DNA of 64,000 nt from Nicotiana tabacum (lineage: Eukaryota; Streptophyta; Magnoliopsida; Solanales; Solanaceae): assembly GCF_000715075.1 (NCBI RefSeq), contig NC_134096.1, forward strand, positions 116,620,698 to 116,684,697. The letters run 5' to 3'. The notes under the pieces were generated by a model. That model searched no databases. It was not told the DNA's origin and saw nothing but the letters and a program-made list of their open reading frames with translations. Shown piece after piece: positions 24,579 through 38,000 of this stretch. Every line of letters begins with the position of its first letter. Position 1 is the first letter of the stretch. A program made the position numbers and the translations under genes.

Positions 24579-24761
24579 CTGTGAGAGAATATAGATACAA
24601 AGGCTCAAATTCTACAATTAACAAATCCGCACGACAGGAATAAAAGAAGTGAAAATTTTCTAATAGTTTTGTAGCCTCTCGAAGATAAGTATAGACGTCT
24701 CCGTACCGATTTGCAAAACTCTACTAGACTCGTTCGTGACTCATAGAACCTATGAACCTAG

Positions 24762-24775
24762 AGCTCTGATACCAA
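24762..24775 (-). other. primer-binding site of the gag-only element
   Basis: Minus-strand TTGGTATCAGAGCT contains a 12-base match to the initiator-methionine tRNA complement (TGGTATCAGAGC). It is two bases from the inner edge of the right LTR. Confidence 0.75.
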
Positions 24776-24777
24776 CT

Positions 24778-27700
24778 TGTCACGACCCAAAATCCCACCA
24801 CAGGCGTCGAGATGGCACCTAGTCTCTAAGACTAGGTAAGTCGATTTCAATTACATTTTGAAGCCATTTGTTTTAATTAAATAAATAATCAAAACTAACA
24901 GCGAAACAAATATGAATATACAACCACCCAAGACTGGTATTACTGAGACACAAACTCTAACTGAATACATAGGATGATCACGAGGACCAAATATAATACT
25001 ACTTGATTAAAAATTAACAGTATAATGAAATGAAAAGACTCCAAGGGACTGCGACGACCAAGCAGCTCTACCTTGAATCCTTACGATCCTGCTTTAACTC
25101 TGCTCAAGTCCGATATCTCCAATACCTGGCTCTGCACAAAAATGTGCAAAAGTGTAGTATGAGTACACCACGGTCGGTACCCAGTAAGTATCAAGACTAA
25201 CCTCAGTGGAGTAGAGACGAGGTACTGTCAAAACACTCACTAGTCTAATAGCATGTGCAATATAATATAAAAAATAATAGAAAATAGATAACAATAAGGG
25301 CAACATAAAATAACCAATGATATGCACAGTAAGATAACAAGAACACCATTAACAAATACAATTACACCCAGTTAAATCAAGTCCTTCAAATAAATATCTA
25401 AAACACATAATTCTTCCAAATAACTCTCTTTCAAATATAATTCTTTCAATAAATCTCTTCAAATATAATTTCCTCAAATAAATATTTTTCAAATACAATT
25501 CTTTCATGTAATACTTTCTAAATAAGAATCCTTCCAAATAAATATTTTGAATATAATTCTTTCAATTAAAAAGTCACCATGTGACACCTCATTTCATAAT
25601 CATAAAAATACGGGTCTCAATCCATTTTCATGTTTTTCGTAAACACGGGTCTCAGTCCATTTTTCATATTTCCATGGCACCTCATGCCCATAATGAAATC
25701 ATCATATTTTCCCGGCACCTCGTGCCCTTATTTTACATCACAACTAGACGGACAATTCACGTGCCAAATATCCTCATTATTTATTCACGGCGCCTCATGC
25801 CCACATTTCATTTTATAATCCGCCTGGCAATAGCCACAGGCTCTCAATTTTAACATAAATCAGATTGTTATCAATTTACCAACAACAAGACAAATTGCAC
25901 AAGGTATAAAAATAAACACAAGAAAGTCGTAACATCACATGAAAATCACCAACACCACAACTCCACATCATCACATATCGTCCCTGACAATAGCCACCAT
26001 TATCTTTCCTATAGCCGCCCTTATCACTCCTATAGTAGTCACCCCTATCCCTCCGCCCTGACAATATCAATAGCCACCATTATCGCTCCTATTGCCACCC
26101 TTATCTCTCCTATAGCCACCCTTATCGCTCCGCCCAGACAATACTCCAACAAACACAACAACAGTGAAATGCCACCCTTATACCCACATAATATCAACAA
26201 TGGAATGCCACTATTATATCCTCAAAATAACAACTCACACAACACAATAATTTATATGAAAAATTACCACGGCAACATAACAAAAACCAATTCATATCAC
26301 AATTTGCTCAATGGCCATAACCAAATTCCAAAGATACAACCAAATCAATTAATTTCATAACAAATAGCCGAAGGCTCCACACAATGTGTATAACACCACA
26401 AAAACAATCAACAGAGATAGAAATTATTCAGCATAAAGCAAAACCTTCATTAATTCAAATTTAGGTAATTATATTAGCACATATTCTTAAGCTTGCTTAA
26501 TTAATTATTTGCATAGGGAAAACTCATAATGAAAATTAAATTCCAAGAATATCAACCATCAAATTCACGGAATTCACATAGATATACAAGTAATAATTAC
26601 ATCAAATTGTCATATAAAATAAATTCAATAAATGTGATTTGAGGCCTGGCAAATAGATAATTATATATGCCAACAATTATCCAATTTACTACACAATATT
26701 CTCAAGACTTTAACTCAATAAATTTTGCACATATAAACTCGAGTACGTACTCGTCGCCTCGCGTACTCGGCTTTTCACATTTTATGAATGGCACATAAGA
26801 CTCGATGCCTAAGGGGTAATTCCCCCACTCGAGGTTAAGCAAGACACTTATCTTTTTGAAGTTATGCCGATTTTTCAAAATCACCTTCTTACTTGAATTG
26901 ACCTCCGAACAGCTCAAATCTATCCAAATTAATTGTACAACTTTATTAAAATTCATCGCAAACAATTCCGGATAATAATACGTCGACATAAAATTTTATT
27001 CCAAAAAGTCAACAAAAGTTAACGCGGGGGCACCCGCCTCTCGGAACCCGACATATTTTTTACGAAATCCGAACACCCATTCTGATATGAGTTCAACCAT
27101 ACCAATTTTATTGAATTTCAATAACAAATCGACCTCTAAATCTTAAATTTAAACCAAGAGGGTTTTCTAAATTTTTTCAACTTAATTCACCCATTAAATG
27201 ATGGATTCAAAGACATAATCATGAAAATTAATCAAAACTGGATAAGAATCACTTACCCCAAACCCCCACGCAAGAATCTCTCCAAAAATTGCCTTCTACC
27301 GAGCTCCCAATTTGATTTTCTGTTATGAACTCAAACCCCAATTTTTGGGACTTTTAATTTTGCCCAGATAGGCCTTCTTCGCGTTCGCGAAGGCCAAAAA
27401 CCCAGCTGCCTCAAATTCTTCTTCGCGTTCACGTGGCTAGTGACGCGTTCGCGAAGGTCTGCCCATGCATAGTATCGCGTTCGCGTTCAAGCCCTCGCGT
27501 TCGCGATGCCCTCAAGCCTTACTGCTTCGCGTTCGCGAAGGCTAATGACACCAGGCATAGTCCCCTCCTTCCTTCTACGCGTTCGTGACTGGCCCCTCTC
27601 GTTCGCGTAAGTTCTTTAGGTATTCCTTCGCATTCGCGAAGGCCAAATCCAGCGGCCTCAAAACTCCTCTTCGCATTTGCGAAGAAGAAAATCAGATACC

Positions 27701-28373
27701 AGATACAACAGTTCCGAAACAACCCGAAATGATCCGAAACCACACCGAAACACAACCGAGCCCCCCCGGGACCCCGTCCAATCATACCAACCAGTCCCAT
27801 AACATAACACAAACTTGCTCGAGACCTCAAATCCCATCAAACAACATCGGAATCATGAATCGCACCCAAACTTAATAAACTTTGAAACTTCAACTTCTAC
27901 AATCGATGTCGGAACCTATCAAATCACGTCCGATTGTCCTCAAATTTTGCACACAAGTCATAATTGACATTATGGACCTACTCCAACTTACGGAATCGGA
28001 TTCTGACCTCGATATCAAAAAGTCCACTTCCTGTCCAAATCTCCAAAAATTCATCTTTTGCCATTTCAAGCCAAATTCTTCTACAGACCTCCAAAAAAAT
28101 TTTCGGACACGCTCTTAAGTCCATAATCACCATACGGAGCTATTGACATCATCAAAATTCTATTCCGAAGTCGTTTACTCAAAAGTCAACTCGTCGGTCA
28201 ACTCTTTCCATTTAAGCTTCTAAATAAGAATTGTTCTTTTAATTTAATTCTGAATCTTCCGAAAATCAAACTCGACCACACCCGCGGGTCATAATACATA
28301 TTCCGAAGCTACTCGATACCTTAAGTCACTGAACGGGACGTTAATTCTTAAAACGACAAGTCGGGTCGTTACA
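24778..28373 (-). repeat. 5' LTR of the gag-only element (right copy)
   Basis: The copy is 3596 bp, starting TGTCACGACCC and ending GGTCGTTACA. It is about 120 bp shorter than the left copy, mostly through loss of units in the repeat arrays. Substitutions are frequent but the alignment is continuous, so the element is old but complete end to end. Confidence 0.85.
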
Positions 28374-28872
28374 GTGATCTTCCCTTCCTTTATTTTATAT
28401 TTAATGTGTTGTCTTTTTAATTTTTGGTGTGTCTTATGCCTCTTCATTTTCATTAGTGTGTTTTTTGTCCATTCTAATTCCTTTTGATTTCTTCGTTATT
28501 TTCATTTCCGTGTGCATCTTGATGGAATTTTGAAGGCGTCAGAAGGAATTGAATTTCGTGGAATAGACTTTGCGTTGTATTCACATTAGGAGCATATTAT
28601 TTATCAATATGAATGGCGAATTTTCTTATATGTTCTTGAATATTCATTTTGGGATCAGCGAATGTCATGTTTAGTTGGAATTAGTGTAACCAAAGTATCT
28701 GATAAAGCTGCATCTGATGAATGGTACAATAACCAAAGCATTGACACTATGCTCAACATGAAATTGGTTCTTTCATATCATACTGCTATAATCCCTTTTC
28801 AGTAAAACATTAGTATATTGCAACTGAATCTAATTTGAAAGCTAAGGGATAAATCTTTGGCCTGTAATAACA
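28374..28872. other. non-coding, AT-rich host sequence
   Basis: No gene is recognised. T-rich sequence with short G-containing stretches could be intron or intergenic DNA flanking the gag-only element. Confidence 0.35.
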
Positions 28873-29060
28873 TTTACGGAAAAGGGCCAAATATACCCCT
28901 ATACTATGGAAAAATATTTAAATATACCTCTTATTATACTTTGGGTCCAAATATACTCCTTCCGTAATATTATTGATTCAAATATATCCCTCTTCCGTTA
29001 ACTTTGTCCAATGTGGACATTAAATCCTATATGGCATTAATATTTGATGAGGTGGATGAC
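28873..29060. repeat. dispersed-repeat-like segment next to a gene fragment
   Basis: The phrases GGGCCAAATATACCCCTATAC, AAATATACCTC, CCAAATATACTCC and AAATATATCCCTC recur at short intervals. This is a pattern I associate with a common plant intergenic repeat. It abuts the EXO70 fragment. I could not find a matching opposite end, so its boundaries and class are uncertain. Confidence 0.3.
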
Positions 29061-29164
29061 ACATGGCATGCCACCTCAGCGCCCTTAACTCATTTTACCC
29101 CTCTCCTCTATTTGTTTTTCTACCCTCTGTGTGGCAACGGTAGCGGAGGGGAAAGAAATTTTAC

Positions 29165-29589
29165 TGGTGCAATCAAAGCTGAAAATCAATTCGATTTCAA
29201 CCCAAAGCTCACAAACGGTGTCGTAGACGTCCAACACTCTGAACATCTTCTCCAGTGATAACCTTCTGTATTTAGCTACCATTTCAGGGAACAAGAACAG
29301 AGTCAATGCACCATCTTTAGTAATCTCCGAGAAGCACGATTCTCTTATGTTGTCGGAGTCTGAGAAGACAGTCACAGAGAATCTTCTCGTCGTGAAACAG
29401 AGTAGTAACTGCAATCTTCACAGCACTCAACCAATTCTTGATTTTTATCTCCAGTAATTCCCAATCCATTTTCTGAATATGTGAAGAGCTCAACTTTTCA
29501 ATTCCCAAGTAATACAAAGTCTCATCGATGACTGATTTTCGATTGAGTTGTAAATTTTCACGCACTCTCTTCCATATTGTAATATTCAT
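29165..29589 (-). pseudogene. EXO70 exocyst subunit, gene fragment
   Basis: Two frames joined by one frameshift (near 29385) give an EXO70-like segment. The first includes KMDWELLEIKIKNWLSAVKI. The second includes SDSDNIRESCFSEITKDGAL, then FPEMVAKYRRLS and YDTVCELWVEIELIFSFD. These match the middle of plant EXO70 proteins, which tether secretory vesicles to the plasma membrane as part of the exocyst. Only about 140 of the usual 600 or more residues are present; the N-terminal coiled-coil region and the C-terminal bundle are missing. It is a gene fragment, either captured by a transposon or left by a broken duplicate. Confidence 0.7.
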
Positions 29590-29592
29590 AGT

Positions 29593-31758
29593 AGAATCAC
29601 GAAGAAATTTTTAATTAGTAAAAATTAAATCTCTTTTATATGCCGTTACTTATTGAGCCATATTTTAGTTTTTCATTTTGATAATCGCGAACAAATTTAC
29701 TAGTTAAGTTATAAATTAAGACCAATTAAGATTTACGGTCATATCTATGAGGATTGGAAACTAAAGAGAAAACTGATAATTAATCATCAATAATTTACTT
29801 TGGAACTTTATAATTCAATAATCCATAAATGGCTAAGAGCCACAGAGCTGTCCTTGAGCCAGTGCACTATCAATTTAACAACTAGGGCCTATAACTATGA
29901 TTGATGAAGCAGTACAACCAAAAATGCTAGGTGCCAACTTCTGGATATTATTAGGCGAAGCTAAATCCACCCAAAAACAAAACAAAACAAAACAAAACAA
30001 AACAAAACAAAAGAGCAATTATGATACGAAACCATAAAGCAACGTCCAGATCATAAGTTATACAGATAATTAGCACGCAGAAAACCATACAGGGCTAGTA
30101 TATCGACTCACTGGACCATGCTATTATTTGCCGTTCACTTTCCATCAACAACAATATTTTAAAAAATACAGGAATTGTCCTTTCTTGAAAAAAGACTACC
30201 AAATAGGGATACTGCCCACATTTGTTAATTAATTTAGAGTAATGAAAGTATGCAAGATAAAATGATAGCTTTAGGTTGATGAATTAAGAGATCTAGTGAT
30301 AATGGTACCGCCGCCTGTGCAACAAATGGCACTCAAGAAATGCAACAATCACTTTACTGGCCCGACAGTGACACTGAGATACCAACTTGCACTATGATGA
30401 ATTGATAGTGCAGATAATAGCTTAGTAGGCTCCTCTCCGAAACTGCTAAAACAACTAAATTGTTCATAAACTATGTCACATGGTTATGGCCGTATGGGTA
30501 TTTCATTCAAAAAAAAAATATAACGCAACCAAATACTATTACATACGCTAAATGAGCACATGTAACATGGTTCATGAAGCCCAGGTTGGAAGAAGGGATT
30601 GGGGAGGGGGAGGGGGATCTCCCTAACTCTCTTTGGTCTGCCAGAAAATAGGAAGGGCAGAAAGAGCAATGTGCCACCATCCAACACCAACTTTTTTGAT
30701 TCCCTCTTAAGATCCCGTTTGGATTGGCTTTAAAAAGCAGAAATAGCTTATTTGACCGTTGAGGGAGAGAAATGATCGTCTCTATCTATACTTTCTACAT
30801 TTTATCGCACAACAAAAAGGTAATTATGCTAGAGGAGGTAAATGAATAGAGGGTGACACACTTTAACTTTCCTTTCCCTTTAACTGAACCAAAAAATTTG
30901 AAGCTATGTTCAACAGATTCGTTTATGGGTATGTATTGGGTACTGATATGTGCAAGTATCTGGTATGAGTAAGTCGAGCTTTTTGCTAATTTTGAGTGTA
31001 TTTTAAATGATCATCACGAAGTACCCATACCCTTATCACACCCATTTGACATGGCTACATCAAGGTAAATGAAGGATCCACGTAACAGAAGTCTGAAATG
31101 GAGTGTGTGTGTGTGTGTGTGTTGACTGCAAACCGCTGGCTTTGATCCATGGTTGACACAACTCCAAGACTAAATGCCAAAATAACTTTTGGTAACCACC
31201 AAGCACCAAATTGGATGTTTCATCAGCTTCTCCACATCCTCAAACAGTGAATGACTGATTGCTGAATAGCTTGTTGACTGCCCAATTAAAAACCTTAATA
31301 AAAAGTTAGTGGAGTAACTAAACTAGGAGTGAAATCCATGGAATATCAGGAAACAAATGATAGCAAAGTCATCATAAATGCTCTTCACATCTCTTGTACT
31401 ATGTTATGTAAGGTCACGTTTCTCTTTATGTTAAAGCTAAATCATGTTAAAGGTTAATGCGTGGAAAGTTGGGACCAGTAAGAGTAGTTTCAACTTTCAA
31501 TATAATTCACCCCACCAACTCCCACCCACACCCCTTTCTGGCCCCCCCTTCTGTACGAAACACCTATCAGACTTGGTATTTTAGCTCATACTTGCACCAA
31601 ATCATCTCCACTTACTAGACTTCACATAGGAGGAAAAGTATGGAACTGGTGGTCCTCACACATACTTTCCTTTGTTTTTTTACCTTGGTTTCAAGTTTCA
31701 CAATCTTTCGTCTGGCTTCCTCATTCTACTTTGGCACAACTAGTTTCTCCTTAGAGAG
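29593..31758. other. upstream region of the SPL gene, no other gene seen
   Basis: The region holds an (AAAAC)n run at about 29972-30012, a purine-rich stretch at about 30590-30625 (GGGAGGGGGAGGGGGA), and a (GT)n run at 31103-31122. The last 250 bp before the SPL start are pyrimidine-rich, as expected for a plant 5' leader. I could not fix a TATA box or transcription start. Confidence 0.4.
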
Positions 31759-32051
31759 ATGGAAGATAACAAATGGGAAGGGAAGAGAAGCATGAATGAA
31801 GCAGAAGAGGAAGAGGAGGAACATGAAAATGTTGAAGAGGATAACAAAAGGAAGAGGGTATTGACTCTCTCCGGAAGGAAGCAATCTAGTGGTGGGCCAG
31901 CACTCCCTTCTTGCCAGATCGAGCAGTGCACTGCAGATATGGCAGATGCCAAGCCATACCATCGCCGCCACAAGGTGTGCGAGTTTCATTCAAAGGCTCC
32001 GGTAGTACTTATTAGTGGAATCCAGCAACGCTTCTGCCAGCAATGTAGCAG
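31759..32051 (+). CDS. SPL-CNR: SPL/CNR exon 1
   Basis: The exon holds 97 codons plus two bases. It carries the acidic N-terminus and the first zinc site of the SBP domain through CQQCSR, and ends at AG|GTAAGT. The intron position, between the CSR and FH of the SBP domain, is the conserved one in plant SPL genes. Confidence 0.92.
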
Positions 32052-35000
32052 GTAAGTAACCCCGACTTTCTAATGAAAATCTCTAATTTTATCTGTGCCT
32101 TTCAAGTTGTATAGTGGAACTATCTCAAAAGCAACTATGTGCACCCCAAAATTCTCTCTTAGATGAAAGTCGCGAGGAACACTAACACACACTTTTTTTT
32201 TACTAAGAGAACACTAACAAAGTTGTATTAGCCAATAAATAAAGAAGAATATAATTTTAGTTTGGGTGCTGATTCATTTGATGCAACATATTGGAATCCT
32301 CATATATCAAGAACAAATACCAATACTTAAGCTAGAACTAACACATGGAGACAAAAGTGCAAGGCCAATAATCCATTTACAATATGCTACAGGCACAGTA
32401 TTCAATTTAACTATAGAATGTAAAGGTCCGACGATGTCCATCCCCCATTTCATGAACAGCCATGGGGACAAAACCGAATGCAAGGGTTCTGCCGGTTGGT
32501 GTACTAGTGGTGTGTAGCGTTGGCACTTATCACATTTTCGTACGAAGTCTTTGGCGTCTTGTTCCATGCAAGGCCAGTAATATCGTGCCCATACCAACTT
32601 CAGCACCAAAGAATCTGCGCCCGAGTGCTTGCCGCATATCCCTTCGTGGACTTCTCTCATGACATAATTAGCTTTTGATGCTCCTAAGCACCGGGTCAGC
32701 GGGCCTTGGAAGGATTCTATACAATTGGCCTCTCTTGAAGCTATAACGTGCAGCTTTGGCGCGTAATGCCCGTGATGCTTTGGGGTCTTCGGGCAACTTC
32801 CCGTGCTCGAGATAGTCGATTATTTCATTTCTCCAGTCCCAGACCAGACTAGTCGAATTTACCTCATAGTAACCATCCGTATCCAGGACTGAGTTCATCA
32901 GTTGTACTATCGTCCCGGACTCCGATCCCTTTATTTCCTTCGATGATCCTAAGTTTGCTAATGCATCCGCTTCTGCGTTATCCTCCCTTGGGATATAAGT
33001 AATTGACCACTCCGGGAATCGTGCCAAAAGAGCCTGGACCTTTACCACATATTGTTGCATACCTTCTTCTTTGGTATCAAGATCCCGTAGACCTGATTCA
33101 CCACCAGCTGCGAGTCACATTTGATTTCGACAACCTCGGAATCAAGTCCCCGGGCCAATTCGAGCCCTGCAATCAAAGCTTCATACTCTGCTTCATTATT
33201 AGTTAAAGGGATCGTGTTGATGGCTTGCCTTAAGGTTTCTCCCGAAGGCGTGATTAAAACTATTCCGAGCCCAGACCCTTTTACGTTCGAGGCTCCGTCC
33301 ATAAATAAAACCTCTGATGTCGATACCGACACCACTACTGCCTCCTTGGTTGCCTGAGGCAGTAGTTCCGGACTAAAATCGGCCACAAAGTCAGCCAAGA
33401 CTTGTGACTTAATTGCAGTCCTCGGTTATATTCTATGTCGAATTCACTCATTTCGACGACCCATTTGGCCAATCTGCCCGAGAGCTCGGGTTTATGGAGG
33501 ATGTTCTGCAAAGGGAAAGTAGTCACCACAGCTATCGGGTGGCATTGGAAATAGGGCCTCAGCTTCTGAGCGGCGACTACGAGGGCTAAGGCCAGTTTTT
33601 CCAAATGTGGGTAGCGAGTTTCTGCTCCCGTTACAATTTTGCTAACGTAATAAACGGGAAATTGCGTACCTTCGTCCTCCCGGACTAAAATCGCACTTAC
33701 CGCAACTTCTGAAATTGCGTGGTAGACTAGCAATGTTTCACCTTCTTTTAGTTTTGAGAGATATTTAATCAGCAACGAAGACTTATATTACTACTGTAGA
33801 AGCCGCTAAGGAAAGGAGCTTGGAGTAGTAGGGGTATTCTAGGAATTGCAATTGTTTTGGCTTTCTAGGATCAACATGTGGGCTTCAGCTGGCATGGAGA
33901 GTGTTTTCGGTATTTCAATGAAATTTGTCCTTTAATTAATTTGTACTTGACGGTTTTAAGATGGCTTGATAAGTACTTCTTCAGGTCCCTTAGAGCCTAC
34001 TAGCACTCCGGTGTCCATTCGAAATTATTTTTCTTGTTTAGCAGTGTGAAGCGATGACATTTTTCCAACGACCGGGAAATGAACCTGCTCAAAGCTGCTA
34101 ATCTTCCTGTGAGCCTTTGGACTTCCTTTACATTCGACAATTGATCCGGGATATCCTCTATGGCCTTGATTTTGTCGGGGTTTGCCTCAATTCCGCTTTG
34201 TGAGACCAAAAGTCCCAGAAACTTACCAGAACTGACCCTGAACGCGCACTTCTCGGGATTAAGTTTCATGTTATGCTTCCTCGGGATATCGAATGTTTCT
34301 TGCAAATGCTTAAGGTGGTCACATGCATTCAAAGACTTAACGAGCATATCGTCTATATAAACTTCCATAGTCTTTCCTATTTGCTTTTCAAACATCTTAT
34401 TTACGAGCCGTTGATAAGTGGCTCCGGCGTTTTTCAACCCGAAGGGCATCACATTGTAACAATATGTACCAAAATTCGTTATAAACGAAGTCTTTTCCTG
34501 ATCTTCCGGATTCATCTTGATTTGGTTGTACCCGGAATAAGCATCGAGGAAACTCATCAACTCATGCCCGGTGGTGGCATCAATCATTTGATCGATATTT
34601 GGCAGTGGGAACGAGTCTTTCGGGCACGCCTTATTAAGATTTTTATAGTCTACACACATATGAAATTTATTGTTCTTCTTAGGAACTACTACTACATTGG
34701 CTAGCCAGTCCGGATATCTTACCTCTCGGATCGAACTGATATTAAGTAAGCGGGTTACCTCTTCTTTGACAAATTTATTCCTGGCCTCGGCAACAGGGCG
34801 TTTCTTTTGTCTTACCGTAGGTACGTTGGGATCCAAACTCAGCTTGTGCACGGCTACTTCCGTCGGGATACCTGTCATATCCTCGTGCGATCATGCAAAA
34901 CAGTCGGCATTAAATTTAATGAATTCAATAAAACCAGACCTGAGTTCCGGGTGCAGTCCTATCCCCAAATGGAATTTTCTTTCTAGGAATTTTTCGAACA

Positions 35001-38000
35001 ATGCAACTTGCTCCAGTTCCTCCGCCGTGGACTTCGTTGCGTCCGTCTCTTCTGGAACTTGGAAATATCTCTGCACCTGATAATGTTCTGACGACTCTGC
35101 TCCCGGGCTAACTGCTTCTAGCTCGGGAGTAGGTACCGGTTCCTGTAATTGCTATGCCATGTACTCCTTCCCTTTGCTACTGGAAACCGAGATTACATTC
35201 ATCTCCCTTGTTGCCGGTTGATCACCTCTTATATGCTTGATTCCTTCGGGCGTTAGAAACTACAGCAATTGGTGATATGTTGAGGGTACAACTTTCATCT
35301 TGTCTAACCATGGCCTTTCCAGGATGATATTGTATCTCATGTCACCATCTACTACTTTGACGAGAGTTGTTTTCATTACTCTTTCAGCGTTCGTGAGCAG
35401 CAAAATCTCTCCCCGGGTCGTCACGCTCGCAAGGTAGAATCCAGCGAGGAGCTTCGTTGCCGGAATAATGCTTCCGGTGAGTTTAGCTTGCTCCAATACT
35501 CTCCATTGTATGATATTAGCCGAACTTCCTGGATCTACTAGAACACGTTTAATCTTAAAATCCAACACATTTAAAGAAATTACCAGTGCATCGTTGTGTG
35601 GTAACAACAATTCGTTTGCGTCCTCTTACGTGAAAGTGATATCGTCTTCCCGGAGTCTTTTACTATGGGTTATTGATACTTTCGTCTTCTTCGCTGCCGA
35701 AAAGGTGACCCCTTTAATCTCATTCCCTCCGAAGATCATATTGATCGTTTGGCGTAGGGGTTCTTCTCCTGCTTTCGAAGGTTCCGCCTTGTCTCTGTTA
35801 CGACCATAATTGTTCTTACCTTGGTCACTGAAGAATTCTCTGAGGTGACCATTCTTCAATAGTGTTGCCACCTCTTCCCGGAGGTATCGACAGTCCCCTA
35901 TTCGGTGGTCATTCGTCTCGTGGGATTCACACCATAAGTTGGGATCCCTCTAGCTGGAATCGGATCTCATAGGTGTCGGGAATCGTGCCTCTTTAATGTT
36001 TCTCATGACTGACACCAACTTCATTATACTAACGTTGAAGTTACATTCTGATAACTTGGGATAAGAAGGATCCCGAGACTCCGACGTCTCTTTATCCTGA
36101 AGTGATTTATTGTTTCGACCACGATCGGTCCCTCTGTCAATGGTGAACTTGTTTGCTGCCCGGAAGTTTCTGCCACGGCCTTCGGTCTTCTCGTAAGGTA
36201 AAAACTGGCCCCTCGAAGTCTGTTTGTCCGCGTCGTGGTCATCCTTTTATTTTTCTCTGCTCTTCTCCCGTCCTTTGGCCGATGATGTAGAACTGACATG
36301 GTCATCTTCGATCCTTATCTTTGACTCGTACCGGTTGTGGACATCTGCCCAAGTTGTTGCTTGAAACTCAAGCAGCTCTCCTTCAGCTTCTCAGATTCAA
36401 TCCTTTGGTGAATGCTTCAACTGCCCATTCATTCGGGACAACCGGGAGCAACATTCTTTCTTTCTAGAATCGGGTAACGAACTTCTTCGTAATAATTCGG
36501 ATTCTCCCTGTGTGATCCTGAATATGTCGGCCTTCTGGGCTTGTACTTTTCTGGCCCCGGCATGAGCCTTGATGAAAGAATCCGCGAGCATCTCAAAGGA
36601 ATCTATGGAATGCTCGGGTAATAATGAATACCACGTTAGAGCTCCCTTCGTGAGAATTTCTCCAAATTTCTTTAGCAACACAGATTCAATTCCGTGAGGA
36701 GCTAAATCATTTTCTTTTACCGCCGTTGTGTAGGTGGTAATATGCTCATGTGGGTCTGAAGTCCCGTCATACTTTGGCACTTCAGGCATTTTGAACCGCT
36801 TTGGGATTAGTTCTGGTGCCGCACTCGGCTTGTACGGCAATTGAGTATACTTCTTCGAGTCCGGACCTTTCAATACTGGTGGCGCGCCCGGGATTTGATC
36901 CATGCGGGCGTTTACTTCCCTCATAAATCGTAAAAGTTCATTCTTGAACGGGTCATTCTCGTTGTTGAGACCGGATCCGCTCCCCCAGCTCCGTCGGAGC
37001 CAACTTCACCCCTGGGAGTGTTGTTGTCGACTCTCTGCGTTGTTTGGTTTGCAGGAACACCGGGAGGAATTGGATCTCGTCTATTTGCATTATTCGAAGC
37101 CCCCGATAGCGCCTGCTTCAGCTACGTCATAACCTTATCCTGCCGTGTAAGATGGCCTAGAATGATCGCCTATTGCTTTTGCAGGACCCTTACCGCATCC
37201 ACGACATGCTCCTCATCAGCATCATCGGGAGTTGTCTCCCGAACCTGTCGAGGGTTCTGCCTGTCATGCACCGGCATGACGTCATTCCCCTCTTTGCGGG
37301 TGTCACTGATTGAATCCTCGAAATGAAGTTGATCCCCTCGAATTTCAGGGTTGTGCGTGTTTGTTAACAGTGTTATCTGCCATTTTTTGTGATTTTTTCT
37401 AAGACAAAATAATCAAATCACATTAGTAAAAAAGGCAATGATCAATTTAATTGCACGGTTATCTAGGCCCCATGGTGGGTGCCAAACTGTTTACCCATAA
37501 AACGGTACAGTTAAATTTATACGTGGTTTCTAGACAAATGAACTAATTTGATCCTGAAATAATGCAATAATGGAATAAATGTATAATACTTAGCCTTAAA
37601 ATGTAGATGAAACAGCAGAGATGACAGTTCCGGGAACAAGGTTACCGGGTACAGCGATGATGAAATCAAAAAGCGAAAAAATAAGATTGTATTAAGCTTT
37701 GTATAAAATGTAGTGTAAGTTTAGCGAGAAAATTCGTGTCCTTTACAATGATAACTGGGCTCACTATTTATAGTTGTGTCTAGGGGAGGAGGTCCTAGGA
37801 TCGTGCCCTCCTTTAATGTCAATTATGAGGTCATTGATGAAGATGTAACGGTGAACATAAATACTAAATTCTCTGTAACGGCTCGTCGCTCTTAATGCTG
37901 CAGAATATTCCTTATTAAATGCTACCGGGCGCAGAGCATTTAATACACCTTTATGAACGTTATCCCTTCCGGTGACGAGCGGAATGGTTGCGTTCGGTCT

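Larger units (their letters stand above)
17976..28373 (-). mobile_element. 10.4 kb gag-only LTR retrotransposon (TR-GAG-like, gypsy type)
   Basis: Direct repeats 17976-21688 and 24778-28373 flank a 3.1 kb interior. The termini are TGTCACGA(T/C)CC and TTACA. Minus orientation follows from the sequence at 24762-24775, which reads TTGGTATCAGAGCT on the minus strand (initiator-Met-tRNA primer site), and from the gag frame. Only gag is present; protease, reverse transcriptase, RNase H and integrase are absent. Flanks GTCTG and GTGAT do not form a clear target duplication, so a terminal change or rearrangement is possible. It must have relied on pol proteins from a complete relative. Confidence 0.85.

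Noticed and set aside
34000..34878. Reverse transcriptase as part of an integrated plant pararetrovirus
   Set aside because: The order gag, protease, RT, RNase H, second RNase H and integrase, with an LTR and primer region, fits a Tat-lineage gypsy retrotransposon. Pararetroviruses have no integrase and no LTR.
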